NCBI GenBank assembly: GCA_900016865.1
Contig: FIZI01000006.1
Span: 620-39,222 of the forward strand
Direction: 5' to 3'
Source of the DNA: an uncultured Clostridia bacterium
GTDB lineage: Bacteria; Bacillota; DTU014
DNA: 38,603 nucleotides
This document shows positions 16,327 through 23,022 of the stretch, in pieces; position 1 is the stretch's first letter, and each line of letters opens with the position of its first letter. The notes below the pieces were generated by a model. It made no database searches and had not been told where the DNA came from. It saw nothing but the letters and a program-made list of their open reading frames with translations. Both the position numbers and the translations under genes were made by a program.

Positions 16327-17235
16327 GTGAGTCGGATTAGACAGGCCGCGACTTCTACCCTTCCCCGCATGAGTGTACTCAGTTGTGCAGCTTTGGTTGT
16401 CTTGGCATTGGTAATGATGCCAGCTGCGGTCGGCGCCTCGTGGCCGGGCGTCCTCAAGCGCGGCAGCGTTGGCAGTGAAGTCGAACTCGTGCAGGAGATG
16501 CTGTGGACACTCGGTTACCTCATTGGTGAGCCTGACGGAGTATACGGGGCAAATACGGAGCTGTCAGTGCGCAACTTCCAGATCGCCAACGGTTTGCTGG
16601 TCGACGGCAAGGTAGGCCCGGAAACATTCAGTCGGCTCAGCAAGGAGTTCACTGCCAGGATGTCATATGACTACACGGTCAGGCGCGGGGACAGCCTTTG
16701 GTCAATAGCACGGAGATTTGGAACGACCGTAAGTGCCCTGGCTGGGATTAACGGGATAGATCCCGAGGGTACCTTACGTGTTGGCACCAGGCTCAAGATC
16801 CCGTTGACATTGCCTGTGTCAAGAGGCGCTGCCAGGACGGGTGCTTTGGTGCCGTGGACTACTGCAAGGAACATATTCACTGTCGGATCCGTCGCTACAG
16901 TGATAGACGTGGAGACCGGCCTCTCCTTTAAGGCAATGCGGAGAGGCGGCTACTATCATGCGGACGCAGAGCCGCTCACCAAGTACGATACAGAGATCAT
17001 CAAGCGGATGTACGGCGGGTCATTTAGCTGGGACCGCAGGGCTATAGTCGTCCAAATAGGCGGTTATTCGATTGCAGCATCGATGAACGGGATGCCGCAT
17101 GCAGAGCAGAGTATCCTTGACAACGGATTTCCTGGCCACTTCTGTATTCACTTCCTTGGTAGCCGCATACACAAGACAGGGGCGATTGACGATCGCCATC
17201 AGGCCATGGTCAAGCGTGCGGCCGGTACAGAGTGA
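16327..17235 (+). CDS. Cell-wall protein: peptidoglycan-binding domain, LysM and His/Cys-rich C-terminal domain
   Basis: A 302-residue exported protein. Residues 1-37 form a signal peptide (VLSCAALVVLALVMMPAAVGA). Residues 41-105 are a PG_binding_1 repeat (LKRGSVGSEVELVQEMLWTLGY, DGVYGANTELSVRNFQ, DGKVGPETF). Residues 115-158 are a LysM domain (YTVRRGDSLWSIARRFGTT). The C-terminal 125 residues form a separate domain with clustered potential metal or catalytic residues: H211, D213, H258, H271, C273, H275, H282 and H291, including GHFCIHFLGSRIH. Similar tails occur, to my recollection, in other Bacillota wall proteins, but I cannot name a function. A cell-wall hydrolase or transpeptidase is a guess. 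The GTG start has GGAGGG at good spacing. Confidence 0.85.
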   Translation: MSRIRQAATSTLPRMSVLSCAALVVLALVMMPAAVGASWPGVLKRGSVGSEVELVQEMLWTLGYLIGEPDGVYGANTELSVRNFQIANGLLVDGKVGPETFSRLSKEFTARMSYDYTVRRGDSLWSIARRFGTTVSALAGINGIDPEGTLRVGTRLKIPLTLPVSRGAARTGALVPWTTARNIFTVGSVATVIDVETGLSFKAMRRGGYYHADAEPLTKYDTEIIKRMYGGSFSWDRRAIVVQIGGYSIAASMNGMPHAEQSILDNGFPGHFCIHFLGSRIHKTGAIDDRHQAMVKRAAGTE

Positions 17236-17261
17236 CGCAGTCCGTTGAAGTGATCGAGGCG

Positions 17262-17293
17262 CAGCCCCCGTCCTATACACGAGGCGGGGGCTG
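17262..17293 (+). terminator. Strong GC hairpin abutting the ylbN-rpmF promoter
   Basis: A 9-bp stem CAGCCCCCG/CGGGGGCTG encloses a 14-nt loop. There is no T-tract: the next base begins the -35 box TTGACA of the downstream promoter. It probably shields ylbN-rpmF from read-through out of the LysM gene. Confidence 0.6.
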
Positions 17294-17323
17294 TTGACAC
17301 TGTACATGGCCGTTGATTATAAT
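17294..17323 (+). promoter_or_regulatory. Consensus sigma-A promoter of ylbN-rpmF
   Basis: TTGACA (17294-17299) and TATAAT (17318-17323) are both perfect and separated by 18 nt. Transcription would start near 17330, about 20 nt before the GTG of ylbN. Confidence 0.88.
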
Positions 17324-17350
17324 GATCACTAGTTGCGATGGGGTGAGCCA

Positions 17351-17926
17351 GTGAAGATCGACATTTCGAGCATACGAAATCGGCAGGGAGTCAGTATTCC
17401 GGTACAGTTTGTTACCAGGCTTGAGGACCTTGTGGATGAAGGCAATGTAGTCAGGTTCAAAGAGCCAGTCAAGGTCACGGGCTCTGTGGTAAATATCGAC
17501 CAGCACTTCCTGCTTACGGGCAGCGCTATAGGACAAGTAGAGCTCATCTGTGACAGATGCATGGAGTCCTTTGTGATCCCCATTGAAGCAGAACTCCAAT
17601 ATTCGTTCGCTGACGCCTGTGGGTTTCGGGGACATGTTGCTCGAGTGGCCGGGGAAGGCGAACCCGACGCAGACCCGGACATACGAGAGTTCGCAGGCGA
17701 TGAGATTGACATCACAGACGAGGTCCGTGAAGCCGTCTTGCTGGCACTTCCGAGCAAGCGCCTTTGCTCGGTGCAGTGCAAGGGCATTTGTCCTGTCTGT
17801 GGAGTAAATCGCAATAAATCCGAATGCAAGTGCGCTGAAGATTCGGTAGATCCGAGGCTGGCTGATCTCGCGTCCTTGTATAGGCAATTAGGTGGAGGTG
17901 AAACCGTTGGCAAATCCAAAGGGTAA
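17351..17926 (+). CDS. ylbN: DUF177 protein YlbN/YceD
   Basis: A 191-residue member of the YceD/DUF177 family. The first half is a beta-rich domain ending in the cysteine pair ICDRCMESF. The second half carries a further Cys cluster, CSVQCKGICPVCGVNRNKSECKC, so a bound zinc is likely. The gene precedes rpmF in most bacteria, and the family is linked to 23S rRNA or ribosome assembly (in plants and E. coli). GTG 17351 follows GGGGTGA. The more upstream TTG at 17333 would lie almost at the transcription start and is unlikely. The last 20 bases overlap rpmF, whose ribosome-binding site lies inside this gene. Confidence 0.9.
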   Translation: MKIDISSIRNRQGVSIPVQFVTRLEDLVDEGNVVRFKEPVKVTGSVVNIDQHFLLTGSAIGQVELICDRCMESFVIPIEAELQYSFADACGFRGHVARVAGEGEPDADPDIREFAGDEIDITDEVREAVLLALPSKRLCSVQCKGICPVCGVNRNKSECKCAEDSVDPRLADLASLYRQLGGGETVGKSKG

Positions 17927-18089
17927 GCAAGGTAGGTCCAGGACTCGTAAGAGAAGGGCAAATTGGAAGATAGCAGCACCGAACTTGGTTCCATGCCCGC
18001 AGTGTCATCAGCCTAAGCAGTCCCACAGGGTTTGTGAGGAGTGTGGGTACTACGCCAACAGAGTGGCGATTGCCGTAGACGAGGAATAG
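17907..18089 (+). CDS. rpmF: 50S ribosomal protein L32
   Basis: 60 residues, a normal L32. The basic N-terminus (MANPKGKQGRSRTRKRRANWKI, read with a TTG start) is followed by the zinc ribbon CPQC...CEEC before GYYANR. The TTG at 17907 has GGAGGTG 6 nt upstream and gives the family N-terminus. A GTG at 17892 would use no ribosome-binding site and add five foreign residues. It is co-transcribed with ylbN from the consensus promoter at 17294. A T-tract terminator follows. Confidence 0.95.
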   Translation: MANPKGKQGRSRTRKRRANWKIAAPNLVPCPQCHQPKQSHRVCEECGYYANRVAIAVDEE

Positions 18090-18135
18090 CGAGTCATATG
18101 CGTCGCCAACCTCTTAGTCTATATCGCATTTGACC

Positions 18136-18202
18136 AAGAAGACATGACTGACTTCAGTCCTTACCGCAGGATCAGAAGATCAAGTTGATGTCTTCTTTTT
18201 TT
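18136..18202 (+). terminator. rpmF terminator with a long, branched loop
   Basis: AAGAAGACAT (18136-18145) pairs perfectly with ATGTCTTCTT (18188-18197) and runs directly into seven T residues (18196-18202). The 42-nt interior can itself form small stems (for example ACTGA/TCAGT). The alternative short stem AGAAGA/TCTTCT uses the same 3' arm, so two mutually exclusive terminators are possible. Confidence 0.65.
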
Positions 18203-18215
18203 CGTACAGATGGTG

Positions 18216-18241
18216 TATACTGAGTTAGCACCTGGTACTAG
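18216..18241 (+). promoter_or_regulatory. FapR operator overlapping the fapR promoter
   Basis: A 17-bp near-palindrome at 18225-18241, TTAGCACC-T-GGTACTAG, matches the known FapR box (half-sites TTAGTACC and GGTACTAA) at 7 of 8 positions in each arm. It starts 4 nt after a TATACT -10 box (18216-18221) and covers the expected transcription start. Binding would block initiation. The -35 region (TTCTTT, 18193-18198) is poor. In B. subtilis, FapR leaves this site when malonyl-CoA rises. The same control of the whole fapR-to-fabF run is inferred. Confidence 0.88.
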
Positions 18242-18331
18242 GACGAAGTGATAACAACCAGTCCATCTGTCCTGCTTTTCGGGCTGAGACGCAGACTGCT
18301 GGCCGGAGGTTGTATGGAGGGTACCGAGACC

Positions 18332-18895
18332 ATGGCCGGACGAATGCAGAAGCAAGAGCGGCAGCGTAGGTTGAGACAGCTGATTGCCGACAATCCGTTC
18401 ATAACTGACCAAGGCTTGGCCGACCGGCTTGGGGTTAGCGTACAGACCGTCAGGCTGGACCGGTTGGAACTGGGCATCCCGGACATGAGAACGCGCATAA
18501 AAAAAGTGGCGAGGGACGCCTACGACAGAGTGAAATCCATATCTGAGTCAGAGGTAATAGGCGAGTTGATCGACCTTGACCTCGGAGACTCTGCCCTGTC
18601 CGTGATGACGCCAACAGCAGACATGGCGCTCTTGCATTCTGGAGTAGTGCGAGGCCACCACCTGTTTGCTATGGCAAACTCGCTGGCAGTCGCAGTCGTG
18701 GACGCAGAGATCGCCCTAACCGGCTCGGCAAATGTGCGTTTTCTTCGTCCTGTCAGGGTCGGTGATCGCTTGGTTGCCAAGGCACGTGTCCGTGAGATCT
18801 CCGGGAGGCGACACAGGATTGCAGTCACTGTGAGAGTTGACACCGAAGAGGTTTTTGCAGGTGAGTTTGTCGTCTTTGCGGTCGATGAGGATTGA
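18332..18895 (+). CDS. fapR: Transcription factor FapR, malonyl-CoA-responsive repressor of lipid synthesis
   Basis: 187 residues, the size of B. subtilis FapR (188). The N-terminal helix-turn-helix is shown by NPFITDQGLADRLGVSVQTVRLDRLELGIPDMRTRIK (residues 21-57), a segment nearly diagnostic for FapR. A linker leads to a hot-dog thioesterase-like domain (about 75-187) that binds malonyl-CoA, with ADMALLHSGVVRGHHLFAMANSLAVAVVD and FLRPVRVGDRLVAKA. The gene autoregulates through the operator just upstream. Three starts are possible. I took the ATG at 18332 (GGAGGG 10 nt upstream) because it gives the family length. The ATG at 18314 has its GGAGG too close, and GTG 18248 would overlap the promoter region. 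Confidence 0.93.
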   Translation: MAGRMQKQERQRRLRQLIADNPFITDQGLADRLGVSVQTVRLDRLELGIPDMRTRIKKVARDAYDRVKSISESEVIGELIDLDLGDSALSVMTPTADMALLHSGVVRGHHLFAMANSLAVAVVDAEIALTGSANVRFLRPVRVGDRLVAKARVREISGRRHRIAVTVRVDTEEVFAGEFVVFAVDED

Positions 18896-18953
18896 CGGTT
18901 CTGCGCTTGGCTGCCCGGTCGGTCCGACGCTTTGTCTACGGGAGGATTAGAAC

Positions 18954-19964
18954 ATGAGAGTAGCGCTGGATGCAGCGAGTGGGGATCTTGGGCCTGAGGT
19001 GTGCGTAGACGGTGCTCTGCGAGCGTCCGCCGAGACTGGAGAGGAGGTAGCCTTAGTCGGGCCTAAGGCTGTGCTGGAGGGCATACTTTCGGCTAGGTCT
19101 CTGGACGGCGCGAGAATAACTGTCGTCGACGCACCTGACGTCATCGGCATGAACGAGCACCCTGCAAAGGCGGTTAGGCAGAAACCGCGTTCGTCGGTGG
19201 TGGTTGCGTGCGAGATGGTTTCCAGAGGCGAGGCAGATGCAGTCGTCAGTCCTGGCAACACGGGTGCTACTATGGCTGCCTCACTTCTGAAAATTCAGAG
19301 AATCAAAGGGATTGACCGACCTGCGATCGCAATCCCTATGCCTACGGTCAGTGGGGTTTCGCTTCTGCTTGACGGTGGTGCGAACGCCGAGTCAAGGCCT
19401 CAGCACTTGCTCCAATTCGCGCTCATGGGTGCGATTTACTACTCGTCGTTAACCGGGGTCGAGAACCCTACAGTTGGGCTGCTCAGTGTAGGAGAAGAGC
19501 CGGAGAAGGGCAACGACTTGACCATTGAGGCGCATAAGCTCCTGCTGTCATCCGGGCTAAACTTCATTGGCAACGTAGAAGGCAGGGATATTCCGTTTGG
19601 CAAGGCCAATGTCATAGTGTGTGACGGCTTCGTAGGAAACGTGGTCTTGAAGTTCGCCGAGGGAATGGGCCGCGCCCTGTTTGACATGATAAGAGAAGAG
19701 ATTGGCAGGTCGTTGATCCTGAAGCTAGGCGGAGCACTTGCACGGCCAGCATTCGTCAACGTAAAGCGAAGAATGGACGATCGCGAGTATGGAGGCGCGC
19801 CGTTGTTGGGCGTCAACAAGGTGACGATGATCGCACATGGCAGTTCTGATTCGAAGGCCATATACAACGCTGTCAAAGCGGCGATAAGGACGAAGCAGTA
19901 CGGAGTCACAGAACAGATCCAAGCAGCGGTTCAAGACTACGCACAGCGCACATCGGGGGTCTAG
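18954..19964 (+). CDS. plsX: Phosphate acyltransferase PlsX
   Basis: A 336-residue PlsX, which converts acyl-ACP and phosphate to acyl-phosphate for glycerol-3-phosphate acylation by PlsY. Recognisable blocks are VVSPGNTGATMAASL, GVSLLLDGGANAES, GLLSVGEEPEKGNDL, FIGNVEGRDIPFGKANVIVCDGFVGNVVLKFAEG and GVNKVTMIAHGSSDSKAI. The usual N-terminal DAMGGDxAP reads DAASGDLGP here, a modest deviation in a strongly conserved loop. The enzyme is a peripheral membrane protein. Acyl-phosphate is also the product of the FakA/FakB pair encoded at 3030-5678, so both routes meet here. The ATG has GGGAGGA upstream. Confidence 0.95.
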   Translation: MRVALDAASGDLGPEVCVDGALRASAETGEEVALVGPKAVLEGILSARSLDGARITVVDAPDVIGMNEHPAKAVRQKPRSSVVVACEMVSRGEADAVVSPGNTGATMAASLLKIQRIKGIDRPAIAIPMPTVSGVSLLLDGGANAESRPQHLLQFALMGAIYYSSLTGVENPTVGLLSVGEEPEKGNDLTIEAHKLLLSSGLNFIGNVEGRDIPFGKANVIVCDGFVGNVVLKFAEGMGRALFDMIREEIGRSLILKLGGALARPAFVNVKRRMDDREYGGAPLLGVNKVTMIAHGSSDSKAIYNAVKAAIRTKQYGVTEQIQAAVQDYAQRTSGV

Positions 19965-19967
19965 AAT

Positions 19968-20963
19968 GTGTTGAGAGCAATTGCAGGTATACTGGGAATT
20001 GGGATGTTTGTCCCTGAAAAGGTCCTGACCAACGACGATCTGGAAAAGATGGTCGATACGTCGGACGAGTGGATCAGAACGCGCACGGGGATCTCCGAAC
20101 GGCGTCTCGCAGACCCCCATCAAGCGACGTCTGACTTGTCGAGCAAGGCGGCTCTGATGGCGCTGGAGGACGCAGGTATCGCAGCGGATCAGGTGGATGC
20201 AATAATCGTTGCAACGATGACTCCAGATATGCCTTTTCCCGCTACCGCATGCCTGGTGCAGCACAAGATCGGAGCCCACAGGGCGGCTGCGTTCGACCTG
20301 TCAGCGGCTTGTGCAGGGTTTATATATGGCTTGTCCGTAGCGACCGCTTACATCGAATCGGGGATGTACTCGACCGTACTTGTCATCGGTGCTGAGGTCT
20401 TGTCCAGAGTTACGGACTGGACAGATCGCTCTACATGCGTCTTGTTCGGAGACGGAGCCGGCGCGGTTGTCGTGGGCAATATCAACCGGGATTCTGGCGT
20501 TCCGAGGATCATGAGCGTATCGATTGGTGCTGACGGCTCCAGCGCTCATCTGATTCATGTCCCAGCCGGCGGGTCACTCAGGCCTGCCAGCGAGGAGACT
20601 CTGCGCAACAGGCTTCATTACATCAGCATGAGTGGCAACCAAGTGTACAAATTTGCTGTGCGCATCATGGGCGATGCCGTCTTGGAAGCACTCTCGGGGA
20701 TGGGGCTTAACAAGGAGGACATAGACTGCTATATACCCCACCAGGCCAATGCCCGAATAATAGAGTCTGCTGCCAGACGATTGCAGCTGCCCCCGGAGAA
20801 GGTGTTCCTCAACATCAACAAGTATGGCAACACTGGCGCTGCTTCGGTGCCCATCGCGCTCTGCGAGGCGAAGGCCACCGGTTTTGTGAAGTCTGGAGAC
20901 CTAGTTGCCTTAGTCGGTTTTGGTGCCGGCTTGGCTTGGGGAGCGGCTATAGTCTCTTGGTAA
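19968..20963 (+). CDS. fabH: Beta-ketoacyl-ACP synthase III FabH
   Basis: 331 residues with the complete FabH catalytic set: C115 in LSAACAGFIYGL, H258 in YIPHQANARI and N288 in KYGNTGAAS. It condenses an acyl-CoA primer with malonyl-ACP to start fatty acid synthesis. The N-terminus GILGIGMFVPEKVLTNDDLEKMVDTSDEWI is typical. The start is GTG at 19968, four bases after the plsX stop, with GGGGGT upstream; a TTG at 19971 is the alternative. Primer choice (straight versus branched) cannot be decided from the sequence. Confidence 0.95.
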   Translation: MLRAIAGILGIGMFVPEKVLTNDDLEKMVDTSDEWIRTRTGISERRLADPHQATSDLSSKAALMALEDAGIAADQVDAIIVATMTPDMPFPATACLVQHKIGAHRAAAFDLSAACAGFIYGLSVATAYIESGMYSTVLVIGAEVLSRVTDWTDRSTCVLFGDGAGAVVVGNINRDSGVPRIMSVSIGADGSSAHLIHVPAGGSLRPASEETLRNRLHYISMSGNQVYKFAVRIMGDAVLEALSGMGLNKEDIDCYIPHQANARIIESAARRLQLPPEKVFLNINKYGNTGAASVPIALCEAKATGFVKSGDLVALVGFGAGLAWGAAIVSW

Positions 20964-21017
20964 CCCCGAGCAGCCAAGCTGGCCGGCGTCTTGCAGTTTG
21001 ACTGGGAGTGGTGCGCT

Positions 21018-21950
21018 ATTAAGAAGATCGCGTTTCTTTTCCCTGGACAGGGTTCTCAGCAGGTGGGTATGGGCCGTGCGCTTGCAAGCGAGTATCCTGA
21101 AATAGAGGAGACCTTGGACAAGGCTGGAGAGCTGATCGGCATCGACTTGAAACAGTTGTGTTTCTTTGGCCCTGATGCTGAGCTGACAAGGACGTCCAAT
21201 GCACAGCCGGCACTGCTTGCTGTCAGTGTCGCTACTATGAAGATCGTAGCCAAGCATATAACTCCTGCAGTTGTGCTTGGACATAGCCTTGGGGAATACA
21301 GTGCCTTGGTTGCGTGCGGGGCCATGCGTTTTGAGGATGCAGTGTTGCTAGTGCGCAAGAGAGGCGAACTGATGGAGAGTGCAGCCGACGGGTCTGGAGC
21401 CATGTGCGCGGTGATCGGGCTTGACTTGGCACAAGTAGAGCGCGTATGTCGCAGCGTTTCGGAGTATGGCACTGTTGTTCCTGCAAATATCAACTGCCCA
21501 GGGCAGATAGTGATATCCGGCCACCGAGAAGCGGTGCGTTTGGCAGCAGAAGAAGCATCACGCATAGGCGCAAGGCGCACGGTCATGCTCAACGTCAGCG
21601 GTGCCTTTCACAGTCCGCTGATGGAGACTCCGGCACGTCTCTTTGCGCCGCATCTCGATGCAGTGCCAATACGCGATGCACAGGTGCCCATCGTCAGCAA
21701 TGTGACAGGGACTGCTGTTTGGTCGGGATCAGAGATCAAAGAGCTTCTCTTGAGACAGCTTACTTCTCCGGTGCGGTTTGAGGATTGCGTGAGGGCGCTG
21801 GTCCAGTTGGGGGTAGATGGTTGCGTTGAGCTCGGCCCTCAGAAAGTCGTATCCGGCTTGGTCAGGCGCACTGCAAAGGGTATGCCTGTGTTTAACGTCG
21901 AAACAGGCCAGGACGTCCTCGAGCTTCTCCGGTTTGTCAAGGAGGAATAG
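21018..21950 (+). CDS. fabD: Malonyl-CoA:ACP transacylase FabD, probable ATT start
   Basis: 310 residues from the proposed start. It transfers malonyl from CoA to AcpP. The catalytic serine is S90 in VLGHSLGEYSALVACG, the histidine is in SGAFHSPLM, and the N-terminal FLFPGQGSQQVGMG is canonical. The start is odd: alignment places initiation at ATT (21018), giving the usual MKKIAFLFPGQGSQ, and GGGAG (21004-21008) stands 9 nt before it. No ATG or GTG exists in frame nearby. The only other candidate is TTG at 20991, which has no ribosome-binding site and adds nine non-conserved residues (QFDWEWCA-like). It lies within the fapR operon. Confidence 0.93.
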   Translation: MKKIAFLFPGQGSQQVGMGRALASEYPEIEETLDKAGELIGIDLKQLCFFGPDAELTRTSNAQPALLAVSVATMKIVAKHITPAVVLGHSLGEYSALVACGAMRFEDAVLLVRKRGELMESAADGSGAMCAVIGLDLAQVERVCRSVSEYGTVVPANINCPGQIVISGHREAVRLAAEEASRIGARRTVMLNVSGAFHSPLMETPARLFAPHLDAVPIRDAQVPIVSNVTGTAVWSGSEIKELLLRQLTSPVRFEDCVRALVQLGVDGCVELGPQKVVSGLVRRTAKGMPVFNVETGQDVLELLRFVKEE

Positions 21951-21952
21951 CA

Positions 21953-22693
21953 ATGAGGTTGGCAAACAAGGTCGCTGTAGTCACAGGCGGTTCTCGAGGG
22001 ATCGGGTACGCGATTGCCCGGAAGTTCGCGTCTGAAGGCGCCTCAGTTGTGGTAGCAGGCCGCAACTACGAAAGCGTGCGTGCGGCTGCCGGTGAGTTGG
22101 AGAAACTCGGAGCGGCTTCGATGGCAGTGCAATGCGACGTTGCCTTAAGAGACGAGGCTGAACAGCTAGTGTCGCTCACAATCGAGAGATTTGGCAGGAT
22201 AGACATACTTGTGAATAACGCAGGCATCACTCGAGATAGGCTGATATTGCGAATGAGCGAGAGTGACTGGGATTCAGTTATGGCAGTGAATCTCAAGGGA
22301 GTGTTCAACTGCACAAAGGCTGTCGCAAAGGCGATGTTGCGGCAGCGCTATGGACGGATCATTAACATAACGTCAGTGGTAGGCCTATTGGGCAATATTG
22401 GGCAGGCGAACTACGCGGCTTCGAAGGCGGGAGTGATCGGCTTTACAAAGGCGGTTGCCAGAGAGCTGGCCAGCAGAGGTGTTACGGTCAATTCGATTGC
22501 GCCTGGATTTATCGAGACCAAAATGACCGAGGATCTTCCGGAGTCCGCCAAGGAAGCATTTATGAGCCGGATTCCTCTTGGAAGGGCCGGTACTCCTGAA
22601 GATGTAGCAAATGCCGCGTTGTTCCTGGCCTCCGACGAGGCTGCCTATATTACCGGGCAAGTCATTTGCGTCGACGGTGGAATGGCCATGTGA
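21953..22693 (+). CDS. fabG: 3-oxoacyl-ACP reductase FabG
   Basis: A 246-residue short-chain dehydrogenase/reductase that reduces 3-oxoacyl-ACP with NADPH. The Rossmann motif is TGGSRGIGYAIA (11-22), NNAG is at 88-91, and the catalytic residues are S141, Y154 and K158 in YAASKAG. The C-terminus APGFIETKMTEDLP and YITGQVICVDGGMAM are typical. Strong AAGGAGG precedes the ATG, which lies 2 nt after the fabD stop. Confidence 0.96.
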   Translation: MRLANKVAVVTGGSRGIGYAIARKFASEGASVVVAGRNYESVRAAAGELEKLGAASMAVQCDVALRDEAEQLVSLTIERFGRIDILVNNAGITRDRLILRMSESDWDSVMAVNLKGVFNCTKAVAKAMLRQRYGRIINITSVVGLLGNIGQANYAASKAGVIGFTKAVARELASRGVTVNSIAPGFIETKMTEDLPESAKEAFMSRIPLGRAGTPEDVANAALFLASDEAAYITGQVICVDGGMAM

Positions 22694-22708
22694 AAGGAGG
22701 TGAGCATC

Positions 22709-22945
22709 GTGAACGAGAGCGAGGTTTTTGAAAAGATCAGAGAGCTGGTTGTCAGCAAGCTGGATGTGGACGAAGACGAGGTTACGATGGAAGCGTCGTT
22801 TCAGGAGGATCTAGGAGCAGATTCGCTCGATGTCATGGAACTGGTGGATGACTTGGAGAACGAGTTTCAGATCTCCATCGAAGAGGCAGATCTCGACAAG
22901 ATCAAGACTGTCGGCGACGCAGTGAGGTACATCGCTAGCCGGTAG
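22709..22945 (+). CDS. acpP: Acyl carrier protein AcpP
   Basis: 78 residues, highly acidic, four-helix ACP. The phosphopantetheine attachment serine is S39 in DLGADSLDVMELVDDLE. It carries growing acyl chains for FabD, FabH, FabG, FabF and PlsX. I chose GTG 22709 because AAAGGAGG (22693-22700) ends 8 nt upstream. A GTG at 22700 would lie inside the ribosome-binding site. A strong nested hairpin follows, before fabF. Confidence 0.96.
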   Translation: MNESEVFEKIRELVVSKLDVDEDEVTMEASFQEDLGADSLDVMELVDDLENEFQISIEEADLDKIKTVGDAVRYIASR

Positions 22946-22949
22946 CTTG

Positions 22950-23000
22950 GTGTCCATATTCTGCTGGGCCCTGCAAGAGCGCAGGGCCCTCCGAGGACAC
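22950..23000 (+). other. Nested hairpin in the acpP-fabF intercistronic region
   Basis: The inner stem GGGCCCTGC/GCAGGGCCC (22966-22974 with 22981-22989) closes a 6-nt loop. It is embraced by a second, outer stem GTGTCC/GGACAC (22950-22955 with 22995-23000). There is no T-tract, and fabF continues the operon. A role as mRNA stabiliser or processing barrier, giving high acpP relative to fabF, is plausible. A leaky terminator is the alternative. Confidence 0.6.
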
Positions 23001-23022
23001 GGCAAGGAGAGGGTGTATCACG

